Positions 24,211 through 34,319 of a stretch of DNA of 64,000 nt are shown here, in pieces. The number at the start of each line of letters is the position of its first letter. The stretch's first letter is position 1. The translations under genes and the position numbers were made by a program. Below the pieces are notes generated by a model that saw nothing but the letters and a program-made list of their open reading frames with translations, was not told the origin of the DNA and ran no database searches. The stretch covers positions 41,569,082 through 41,633,081 of the forward strand of contig OX344751.2 in NCBI GenBank assembly GCA_947034885.2. Direction: 5' to 3'. The stretch is from Thuidium tamariscinum. Taxonomy: Eukaryota; Streptophyta; Bryopsida; Hypnales; Thuidiaceae.

Positions 24211-25780
24211 AGCCTTTGGTCAGTTGGTCGGAAGTAGGGTGACCAGGATGATCAATATGGGACCAATAGAATCTTCATCTAAGAAATTTACGGGATTTTG
24301 TTTGGTAAGATAAAATTGTGATCAAATATGGAAGCCCTCTCAAATCTATTTTTGTATATAGGAAAAAATTTCTACTCAATACACTTGCACTCCATATTTG
24401 TTTGATTATGTAAGTGGTCAAAATGGGTCAACTACCTATATGAGGGCAATGAAAAATATGCCATCATTGTAACCTTTTAACCTCAACCTTGCTAGCGAAG
24501 CTAATATTGATTGATTCTTTATAGTCCTGGTCTTTATTGTATTTGGATAGATGGGTAGATGAGAATGTAGGGGATCTGATAATAGAAACTTTAGAAGGTT
24601 TTCAAAGGTTGAACAAACTTACAAGAATTTGGAATGTGAGATAATGTGAATTGAAAATAAAATTAAGACAACCTATTATAATATGTAAAGAATTTATGCT
24701 CACAATAACCAAAAGATAATCCACTTGAAAATTGACAGTATTGTAGGAAGTTAGAACAATTAAATTACACCCTCTGAAAATTAAATTAATTATATGTACA
24801 TGTATACACACATACAAACAACAAGGTTGTATTGATTCAATATTGACTATTGATTTGTCAAGTGACCTTATATAATTCCAAAGTAAAAAACTTGATTGGC
24901 CAAATGTATTTAGATGCTAAAGATTTGTGGGTTGAAAAGATTGTCTTAGAGATTGTTAAGATTTTTTTTTTCTTTTTGATAAAATTGTAGTTGAATATGG
25001 AATCATTATTCTTTATTTTAAGGTCAATAAAGGTAAGTAGATGGAATCTTATGTGAGATTAATGAACACAATTGATCTCAAATGAGTCTAATTGAGACAA
25101 AGCAACTAGGATAAGACCAATGGAAGTGATAAAGCCTACTTGACTAAAATATTATCCTACAAAAGCCCTAATGGTTTGACATGGGTTGGAGTGATCTAAA
25201 CCAAAGTATATCCAATTCCACATCCAACTCCATTTAGACCATCCAAATACATCAAACTTGGATAAGCTAATGTATCATTTTAAATAAGTTCTTTTTAAAT
25301 AAATCCACAAAACCTAAACAAATGCCAAAGACTATTAAAAAAAATTGTTCAAACTTCTTGAATCCCATTCTATCCCATTCAAATCAATCTTAAATCAAGT
25401 GATATATATTTTAGTAGTATTTTACTAATATTACATCAAAAATAATTTACAAAAACATAATTACAATACAAAACAAAGCAAATTGCCAATATACATTTAG
25501 TGTAGAATCATTTCTAATATATTTCCATGCCTATTTCAAATAAATGTTGATAAAGACATTGGAGAAGACATTGGAGAAGAGAGGTCAATGGTCAAATTGC
25601 AAGCCCTATATCAATAGAATTTTTTGGCAATTTGTTGTCAATTTACACCAAAACAATGGGCTCAACACCAATCCATTAGAACATAAATAGTAAAATTGTA
25701 GATGAAATTTCCATATTGTAAAGAAAAATAAAATTATGAATATGTATAATGGGGTACCAATCAAAATGTCGTTTTTGAAT
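24211..25780. other. AT-rich intergenic DNA, no gene seen
   Basis: No coding region, RNA gene or element end was recognised. Confidence 0.45.
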
Positions 25781-25792
25781 TTGCAGTAAGAA

Positions 25793-26335
25793 AAATTTCA
25801 ATACTGCCAACTTTGAAAGCCTCCCGAGAGCTCAAAAATTGGTATTTTATCACGAAATTCTTACCACAACATTATCTTTAAGTTAATTATATTTATGCAA
25901 AATTTCGAGGCCAAAAGACTCACCAAAACAAAGTTATTCAAAATCTAGCAACATGGATTGTGGTGAGAAACATTTCACTACTTTCAACTTTGACACCTTC
26001 TTAAGGATTGAGTTTTTTTTCTTTTGCCATGAAATTTTTGTCATGAAACAATCTCTATGTTTTTAATATGTATAAAGAATTTCAAGGTAAAAAAATGTTT
26101 TTAAGAAGATATTTGAAATCTCCCAACAGGTGTAGTTTTGAGAAAATTTTCACAATTGCCAACTTTGACACCCTCCCAAGGTCTGAAAAATTGTTTTCTT
26201 ACCATGAATTTGTTTTTGTGAAGTCATCTCTATGTTGATAATATGTGCTACAAATTTCCAGTTCAAATGAATTACCAAAAAAAAAAATATACAAATTCTC
26301 CCAACATGTGTAGTTGTGAGGAGGAGTTTTTGAGC
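25793..26335. repeat. three diverged ~175 bp tandem repeat units
   Basis: Units begin near 25806, 25985 and 26157 with (G)CCAACTTTGA(CACC), followed in each by a CC(A)TGAAATTTTTGT-like piece, a TCTCTATGTT..AATATGT piece, and then CAAAATCT..CAACATG or TCTCCCAACAGGTGTAG. Spacing is about 175 bp. Copies are strongly diverged. Confidence 0.6.
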
Positions 26336-26460
26336 CCTTAGTATAGTGTTATTTTGTGGAGCAAAGTTTGACACGAATGTAAGAACTCAACCTCACAACT
26401 ACACATGTTGAGAGATTTTGAATATCTTCTTAAAAACATTTTTTTTACCTTGAAAATGAA
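26083..26460. repeat. inverted repeat (foldback) with ~65 bp arms
   Basis: The left arm at about 26083-26145 contains AAGGTAAAAAAATGTTTTTA, then AGAAGATATTTGAAATCTCC, then CAACAGGTGTAG. The right arm at about 26390-26460 is its near-complement, reading CTACACATGTTGAGAGATTT then TTAAAAACATTTTTTTTACCTT. The spacer is about 245 bp. It may be a foldback element or an inverted unit of the neighbouring tandem array. Confidence 0.6.
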
Positions 26461-27625
26461 AGATAAAAACCTATACAATATTATATTTTTTGAATAATAT
26501 GTGGCCTTGATGCAAAAGTTGGTCATTCTGTTTGATATGTCTATGAAACGAGAGCTTCAATGACCTTAACCTCTAAATGCCTAGGACCTTTTTTGAGCTT
26601 CTAAGAATTTGTTCTAAATTGAACATAAAGTCAACATTTTGATAAACTTTATCAATTAAAAAAAAAATGAAACCATATAAATTCAAACTACACACATTAG
26701 TAATCACTTTTGAAAAGGAAAAAAAAATACAATATCACATATGGATTGAAAGATTATAATGTTTGATCATGAGGGTATTAAAATTGCAAAAGTGACTTGA
26801 AATCTTTTGATCTTCTTTTCACATGTCAAATCTAAAAAGTTGGTCACCAAAAAAATATGAAGTTAAAGGGCCTAATATGCATAATCCCAATCAATTTATG
26901 GCTTTGCAAAATTTATTCTACAATTTTAAAATCAATGTCTAATGTGTTTTTTCCTCCAAGATCTAGTGTATTTGAGGCTCATTTCTAATAGTCTTCAACA
27001 CTATGGAAAGTCAAGATTGCAATGGACACCTTGCACAAAATCTTATATAGGAAAATCATAATTAATCATTTTTAAGATCAGGTTTTTGATGCTTAAATCA
27101 CACTTTAAAAAGATGTTTTCAAAAATATAAATTACTAAAAATAGCAACTTATTTAGGTTTAATTCAACTTCAAAGTTTTTCAAACACTAAATTTTGGTGC
27201 CTAGCTTGGACATTTAGGAGTTAAGATATTCTTGAAAGCTTCTTCTTGAAGTAACAAAGTGCTTTATAATTATTAATATTCAAATTCTAGCCTTTGGTGA
27301 ATAATAGGGTTATCTATATTGTATGTCATCTTTATGATTTTTAGTTGTAATGAGATTGATGGAGTTACCATTTGATTCATGTTTTGTGGTTCCATCCACT
27401 TTGTGTTTGAATATTTTTTGTATTAGTTTTAGTAGATGTGATTTACAAATCAAACATTTCTATACCAAAGGATATTAATTATTTTAATATTGTAATAAAT
27501 AAGGAATCTTGAATGGATAAAATATAATTTTATTGATTTTTGTAACATAAGTTTGGCACATATTAATTGGTAATTTGATATTCGATTTCCTTGCCATTTC
27601 ATTTCCATTTAGTCTTTGACTTTTA

Positions 27626-28593
27626 CCCCTGAACGTCACAGCGGATGTTTTTCATACCCTCTTGAAATGCTGTAACTTCAAAGTGTTGTAACTTTTGCAA
27701 ACAAGGTCCAAATTTGATAAAAATTGTTGGGAAAGTTGCGCCTTGTCTTCTAGTTTGTGTGGTAAACTTTTCAGATCAATCCACAACATAATGAGTTTTT
27801 AGCAGCCAATCAAAGTTTGCAGGTTCTATTTGAGTTCACAAACTGCATTTTAGGGCTGCAACTTTGGGGGCTTGTATCTCTTTCATCCAAGGTCCAAATT
27901 CAATAAAATTTGTTGGGTTTTCTTCCCCTTGAAGTTTAGTTATTGTGGTAAAAATTTAATGTCAATCCAAGTTGTTTTGAATTTTTGGGAGCAATTCGAA
28001 GTTCAAATCCCTACCTTTTCTGGAGAACAATAAACTTCGGCGACTTGTATCTTCTTCATACAAAGTCCATTTTCAATAATTTATGTTGGAAAAGTTGCGC
28101 ATAATAGTCTAGTTTGTGTGGCTAAAATTTTATGTCAATCAAAGAAGTTATGAGTGACTGAGAAGCATTCTAGTAGAAGGAGTTTCAACCATAGATGTGT
28201 TTTTTGAAGTTTTTTTTGCTCTTTTCAAGGTATTTCAAAGCCAATTTGTAACCACAATGAGTCAATTCAATGAAGTTTTTTTTACCAATGTGTTTGTTTA
28301 CTAATTTTGAATCATTCTATAGTATAAAGTTTTTTCATTTGAGTAGGTTTAGAAATCAAATTTCACCTCCAAATGTGTTTTTGTGGAAATTTCAGCATTC
28401 ATTTTTAGCACTAAAACATTATAATCTTTAAATCTATGCGGTCAAATGACTCCAAATTTGATACACATCATCTACAACATGTTTACTAAAAGATTGTATG
28501 GTTAAGATCTTAATAACTAAGTGATATTTCGATCTATGACTCTTCAAATGGAATGACGCTTTAGAACCTATTTGGACTTCAGTCCTTTAGGGG
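27626..28593. mobile_element. candidate TTAA-target element of ~970 bp with internal ~180 bp repeats
   Basis: The left end CCCCTGAACGTC (after TTTTA) and right end GACTTCAGTCCTTTAGGGG (before TTAA) are loosely inverted. Inside are three diverged direct repeats of about 175-190 bp, recognised by CTAGTTTGTGTGGTAAA-like text at about 27750, 27937 and 28110 preceded by GTTGGGAAAGTTGCGC-like text. The left target copy is TTTA, not TTAA, so the boundaries are tentative. Confidence 0.4.
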
Positions 28594-28620
28594 TTAAAAA
28601 TGATTGTCAAATAGGCCACT

Positions 28621-29121
28621 ATGGTCAATTTTGTTAAAATGGTGGTATTCTGAGTGCCATTTTGACAAATTCCAATACCATTTTGACATAAGGTAGGTAC
28701 ACCCAAAAGTGCCACGTTTCTAAAAGCGCCATCTACAGAGTGCATACATTTCCAAAATCAGTCATGTTCACAGACTGTAGATGGCACTTTCAGAAACAGA
28801 CTTTGATCGTTAATAACTTTTGCATACAGTATCCAAATCCTACGTTCATTGATGCGTTGGAATCTACTTTCACTTGCCAACAAGACTGTATGAAAATCTG
28901 AACAGCCTAATCATAGTAAGTAGGTGCAGTATGAATAAGTGGCGCTTTTAGGTGTACCCACCTTATTCCATGTGCCATTTCAACATATTTCGTGTACCAT
29001 TTTGACATAGAGGCCTAGAAGTAGAGGAAGAAAATGTGCCATTTTAACATAATGTTGTGCCATTTTAACGGAATATCATGCCATTTTATTGGAATACTTC
29101 CATTTTAACAAAATTGACCAT
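28621..29121. mobile_element. ~500 bp element with perfect 22-bp TIRs, host of a nested MITE
   Basis: The left end ATGGTCAATTTTGTTAAAAT(GG) and the right end (CC)ATTTTAACAAAATTGACCAT are perfect complements over 22 bp. Flanking 4-mer CACT (28617-28620 and 29122-29125) is a likely target duplication. Subterminal DNA consists of repeated GCCATTTT(G/A)ACA units about 20-25 bp apart. A TA-target MITE is inserted at 28691-28963. Fragments with similar ends (ATGGTGGTATTC..GCCATTTT) occur near 59535 and 60545. Confidence 0.78.
28691..28963. mobile_element. TA-target MITE (Tc1/mariner-like), copy 2, nested
   Basis: 273 bp, TA on both sides (28689-28690; 28964-28965). The ends AGGTAGGTACACCCAAAAGT and the complement of TTTTAGGTGTACCCACCT form near-perfect terminal repeats. 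It is inverted relative to the copy at 32014 (shared TTCACTTGCCA..GACTGTATGAAAAT segment on opposite strands). Deleting it with one TA restores a GACATATTCCATGTGCCATT reading that fits the host repeat unit. Confidence 0.85.
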
Positions 29122-30734
29122 CACTAAACAACTAGGCTCAACTTTTGTATTAAAAAGTTACGATATATCTTATTCCACTAATCTTAGAGAATTTGAAATC
29201 CAAAATTATAAGTATAATTTTTTCAAAATTAGAAAAAATTCAAATTATTTTCAAATTTTAAGAAATTTCTATTTTTTAGCAACAAAAGTAATTTTGATTT
29301 ACAAATTTTATTCCTTACTTAGGTATCCCCACTCCTTGCTCTATATTCAATGCTCTATACATGCATACTACTTTCATTATGCCATCTATCAAAAGAGTTT
29401 TCTAATAGCTATTGGACTATTTGTCAAAGGTCATTTCCATTTTCCAATAGCATGGTTGGATTGGTTGCTTATCTATAAGAAGTCATTTCCTATTTGACTT
29501 AATGAAGTCTTCTTATCCACAAATGCCATTTTTTCAATTACAAGTAGTTGCCATTTTGCCAAAATAGATCTATAGCATACTTGAAGCACTCAACATTCAC
29601 TACATCTAGATCGACATCATTCACTACAAGTAGTTTTCATTTTGTCAAAAATAGATCTATAGCATACTTAAAGCTCCTAACATTCACTACATCCAAATCA
29701 ACATCTTTCAAATGTAATTTGCCTTAAGAAGTTCATATCAAAAACCTTTGTGTTATGTAACCAAGCCACTACACATGAGGCTTACTAGTGTAAACTTCTT
29801 GACTATGCAATTCTTTATGCAAAACTACACATCAATTTGTTCATGTATAATTGTTGATTTCAATGTTGTGGAAGGTTCCTTTGTTGGGTACAAATTGATT
29901 GTTGCAACTTCATACTAGCAAGTCTAACAAGTTTTTCTTTAGTTAGAATTCTTATTAGATGGTATGTAACCTCAATTTAGCTAAAAGATGTTTTTATCCA
30001 AAGACACTTCTGTATTTCCACAATGGCAAACTTGTAAACTCCCAATGTTGTTTTCATTGATTTCTAATGCAACTTTAAGTTGTCAAATCAATTCCTTTCT
30101 ATTAAATAAGTATTCTTTCCTTCCCTATCTTCTCACAACTTGGAAATATGAGCAATAAATTTGTTTTACACTTCATAAGTTTCAATAGTTCTCACTTATT
30201 GAGTTTGTGGTGGTGGAGAGGATTGGAAGGCTACCTTTGTTGTTTCTTAAGTTCACTTGTGCAAAATGAAAGAATAATTTAATGTGAAGCCAACTATTGT
30301 TAGTGCCAAATGTAAGGATTTTTTTGGTGCAATAGTTCATTGTAAAGTCTTATCTTTAAATGATTGTTTGAAAATGGACAATTGCAACATGAGTTTCCAT
30401 TGAATCATTTTCTTTTCAAATATTTTTGCTTGAAATTAGTTCAAAAAATTAATGTAAATTTCCACTAAATATTATGTTATTTAAACACCTTTTATTGAAT
30501 ACAAACTTGTAAAAAGTTGAAGATGCCGTATAAGACTAGATTTTTTCAAATCCTCAAGCATTAATTTGTTATAATATAAGACACATTCAAGCATTTAGGG
30601 GGTTGTAATATAAATAATACTATATATTGTTTCAATATGTAAATTTCATAAACACTACTTGCAATTTATAAAGGCTCATTCAATATTTCCTAAATTTAAA
30701 TTGAAGAGTGTTTTTGAGTTTTTATTGCAACAAT
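29122..30734. other. AT-rich intergenic DNA with a small tandem duplication
   Basis: No gene recognised; a long AT-rich open frame at 29078-29497 has no family resemblance and starts inside the transposon. An 87-bp tandem duplication lies at about 29541-29715 (ATAGATCTATAGCATACTT repeated, with CATTCACTACATC). Confidence 0.45.
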
Positions 30735-31469
30735 GGGTGATTGCAAGAAAGACCAATACTATTTTGCGTCACACTTTGAATGACAAGAGTTGTTATTGAC
30801 TATAACTCTTAAAGTATGAACCATATAAACTTGAAATTTTGATTGAAGATGTATGGTATGACAAAAATCAAAGACCTTATTTTTCAAAAAAAATTCAAAA
30901 ATCATTTTATAATTAAATTTCAATTAAGCTAATTTGTTACACTTTGCGGTTTAGGGATTTTTAGTATTGGAGAGAATCCAAAATTAATGATCTAAAGCTG
31001 AAATTTTTGTGGTATATTACCATACTAGGTAGGCATGTTTCTACCAAAGGAAATTTCAAAAATCATTATTCTCTTTCCTCTACATGTGTGCTAACAAGCC
31101 TCCCTTGTGCATGTACTTTTGAACATTTAAGATGGTTTTGAGATCAACCTTTTGGTGAAATCTCTTCATCATGAAGTTCTCCCAAATTGACAACCTTTAG
31201 TTTAAAAAAAAATTCTTTTCCCTATTTTTTACAAATTAAAATGTCAAAGTACCTGTTTTCATGAAAATTTGCACTTTTTTTAGTTCTCCTACTTAGAGAA
31301 TTTTTCTACACTTTCCTTCCTAGGGTACCTTCTTCTCATAGGTATATACATAAAACATATTTTTTACATTTTAAAAAAATTGTTTTTCTAATTATACAAT
31401 ACTCCCAAAAATTTGAGTAGTATTGTGGAAAACGCTACCAAAATCGGTCGGGCTTTCTTGCAATGACCC
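30735..31469. mobile_element. 735 bp MITE, 4-bp-TSD family, copy C (diverged)
   Basis: The left end is GGGTGATTGCAAGAAAGACC and the right end is the complement beginning GGGTCATTGCAAGAAAGCCC. Target duplication CAAT occurs at 30731-30734 and 31470-31473. The interior retains landmarks of the family (TTTAGGGATTTTTAG; GCACTTTTTTTAGTTCTCCT) but is the most diverged copy, with a variant left subterminal region. No coding capacity. Confidence 0.82.
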
Positions 31470-32013
31470 CAATATTAGAAATTATGAGTCACATTAACAT
31501 CCATAAAGATAAAAAAAAAAGTAGTCTCCACCTAGGACAACAATCAAAGTTGTACATTTTTGCTGAGACCATCTATAATGTGTATGTGTTTTCAAAAATG
31601 AATTGACGATAATGCACAAGAAATATTCTTCTTCTATTGCAAGTATATGTTTGAAAATGTAATAAATATGGATGATGATGAAAGAGACAACAATAGATCA
31701 TCCTACTTTAGAATAGTTTGTGATAGAATTTGTACCAAAGAAAAAAGATGACAAAAAATTGAAGCATCTCAAATAACTTACATACTCTTAAAATTAAAAG
31801 GTATTGACCCCAAAGTACTTACAATTTTGTTCAAAAATTATATAGTAAATGAGTCAAGTCAACTTCTTTAGAAGTAAGCAACCAAATAGGCAATACAATA
31901 AGCACTTAGGAATTAATGAAGCATGCAATCTTACAAATCATCCAAGATGTAATAAACTACCAAAAAAATTCAAAATTGTTCCACCATTGGTACAACGACA
32001 TTGTTGTGCACTA

Positions 32014-32284
32014 AGGTGGGTACATACAAAAGCACCACTTATTGGTACAATCCCTAGTTACTATGATTAGGCTAATCATATTTTCATAGTCTTACTGGCA
32101 AGTGAAAGCATGTTCCAATGCACCAAAGAATACAACATTTGGATACAATATGCTAAAGTTATTAAGGGTCAAAGTTTGTTTTTGAAAGTACCATCTACAC
32201 CATGTGTACATAAGTGGTTTTGGAAATGTACACCTAATGTAGATGGCACTTTAAGGTCAGTTACACTTTTGGGTGTACCCACAT
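32014..32284. mobile_element. TA-target MITE (Tc1/mariner-like), copy 3, with preserved empty site
   Basis: 271 bp between TA at 32012-32013 and 32285-32286. The left end is AGGTGGGTACATACAAAAGC and the right end TTTTGGGTGTACCCACAT. The paralogous sequence at 41560-41585 reads TTGTTGTGCACTAGTACATT with a single TA, exactly the unoccupied site, which fixes both ends and the TA duplication. Confidence 0.92.
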
Positions 32285-33706
32285 TAGTACAACATCTAGA
32301 AACTATTTCTAAATTAACCATGGAAAGGTGTTATCCTATCACCAAGTAATCAACAAAAAATTATTAGATTCAAGATGAAGAGGTGCAATTTTTGTTTCTA
32401 CAATTTTCTTGAAGCCTCTTGTCAAACATTTCTTAGTCCTCAATGATCTAATGGTAATCTTATAGTACTAGGTTAAAATATGTTGTCTTCTATCGTTTTG
32501 AATACCAATTGTAAGACAAACTCATCCACTACATTTTCAATGATTCAAAAACTTTCACTCTCTTCTTTCTAACCAACCAAAGATTCAATAGTTAACCTTG
32601 GAACACCAGCGATGCCATTTCATGGCTCTTGGATGACTTAAAAATAGTCTTTGGGGAGATTGATAGCCATTTTTCATTTGTTTCTTGTTGCTTGACATTT
32701 CACAAAGGATTATGAAGAGTACTTAATTCACTTTATAGTTAGAGTCTTATAATTGTATTCTCTTCACATCACTAAGAAATTAGAAAAAAATGGATCATAA
32801 AATATGCTATTTTTAGTGTATTTTGGAAAGACGTTGATCCTTCTGCTAAACTTGAAATTTCTTCAAAAGAAAGATAATTTTTGAATTTGAGCCCAACTAA
32901 CAAAATGAAGGTCTTCTATTATTTCTAGTTTCTTCTCAAATTGAAATTTTGAAATCATAATTTTAAATATTTAATTACAATTTGAACTTTGAATGTATTT
33001 TCAAAGTCTTCTAGATTGTAATTATAGAATGATACAAGAGCTTACACCATGATATTTTTCACTAAAATGTACACATATGGTGAAATTCTCAGATTTTTTG
33101 AGATAATTTTCTATTTGATTTGAATTTTCTTCACTTTTTCTTCAAAAATTCTCAGAAAAATCAATTTTCCTAAAAAGAAAAAAAACAACTAATTTCTTTA
33201 GGAAGTACAGAAGAAATGTAACTTCATCTCTGAAAAAAAAAAAAATTTTAATTTCATACACATCTGGTGCTGAAATGGCAGCAAACTGAGAGTTGGGCAC
33301 AACCGCACAAGGGCATGAAATCACTGGTTATAGGCCCGGCATTGAAGGGTCAAGCTATATTCTCAGCTGATGTTAACAGTAGTGATACGTTGGGTCCAAG
33401 GAATGACTGTAGACAGAACACTACATTGAATTCGCTTTGGTAACACCACCGTAACGACAAGTAAAAACATACGTTCAATACTTCAAAAAACAAAATAGAC
33501 ATACGTTCAATGGACAACAGCTTCGAGAGGCAAGACGTTGTCGCATGAACTTTGTACCTGAAAGAATAAGGAATCTTGTCCACAACAAGATGATTAGATT
33601 CACAAAGTCACGGACGCTACATCGTCTTGAAATCGCTCACTTGGCATTGAAGGTAAGCAGATTGTGACCTTTGATCCACCTTCACATCACTCTGCACTGC
33701 TACATT

Positions 33707-33793
33707 TTAAGCAATGGAAAGTACGGAACGAGGGAACTCGGTGTCTACAGCTTGTAAGAGAATTTCGTCCACTTCACTGTTGCTGCTAAACCC
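33707..33793 (-). pseudogene. duplicated 3' coding end of the 42-46 kb gene
   Basis: On -, the frame ends SSNSEVDEILLQAVDTEFPR followed by SVLSIA and a stop. It aligns with the C-terminus of the gene at 42219 (SGSNSKVDDILLRAVETEFP, GSIFSTA). Upstream of about 33793 the similarity stops abruptly, so only the last exon end and downstream DNA were copied. It lies downstream of, and on the same strand as, the F-box gene ending at 34320 and may serve as part of its 3' UTR or terminator. Confidence 0.85.
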
Positions 33794-34319
33794 ATGGAGA
33801 GATTCAATCACAGAGCAAGCAAGGAAACAATGCAAAGAAAACAATGGAAAGACAGGTAAGTGAAACTTGTTGACAAAAGGTGACACTAAAATTGGCTCAG
33901 ACAAAAGCTCTGTAGCACAAGGTTTATAGCGCTGAGCTAAACTACTTGAGACAACTTGTATGCCCACCATTGAGCATTGACTTCTGCAGCAAAGTGCTTT
34001 GAAAAGACCTAAATGTGCTACAAGCCAGAGAAAGTCACTGAAACCTTCTGTCAGACAAACCATGAGCGGGACCACATGGAGATTTAGAGGGATTCAAGTA
34101 GAGCTCATTGGGTGGATGAAAAATTCATTATCCACACTTGCATTTTCAAGCTGCAAATGGAGAGAGAAAGAGAGATTACAGAGCCGCACATACACTAGGC
34201 TATGTACACCACTACACCAGGCTATGTACACTGTACCTAAGATGAAGCAAAACTAGGAACACCAAATTAGAATAAGGAATACCAAATTCCTCAGTGCATT
34301 TGAACATACACTGAATCCA

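Larger units (their letters stand above)
31530..33793. repeat. segmental duplication, copy 1 (paralogous to 41095-42303)
   Basis: Colinear with 41095-42303 in the same orientation. Shared text includes AAGTTGTACATTTTT, AATTGAAGCATCT, AATAAGCACTTA, TTCAAAATTGTTCCACCATTGG, CCAAGTAATCAAC, GTTAACAGT, TTGGGTCCAAGGAATGA, GGCAAGACGTTGTC and TCACATCACTCTGCACTGCTA. This copy has a MITE inserted at 32014-32284 and about 750 extra bases between 32600 and 33345. Its right end includes the last ~27 codons of the paralogous gene. Confidence 0.88.

Noticed and set aside
28640-29115. CRISPR-like array (short repeats with spacers)
   Set aside because: The GCCATTTT units are irregularly spaced, partly inverted and confined between 22-bp transposon ends. 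The host is a plant.
29078-29497. 139-codon open frame
   Set aside because: Begins inside the 22-bp-TIR element and continues through AT-rich DNA; Phe/Ile/Tyr/Lys-heavy composition typical of chance frames.
31849-32349. Two open frames of 73 and 79 codons
   Set aside because: They lie in the duplicated non-coding segment and in the TA-target MITE, and their frames are not kept in the paralogous copy.
33794-34075. Extension of the 33707 open frame as an independent gene
   Set aside because: Only the last ~27 codons match the 42-kb gene; the rest has no resemblance to it and similarity ends abruptly.
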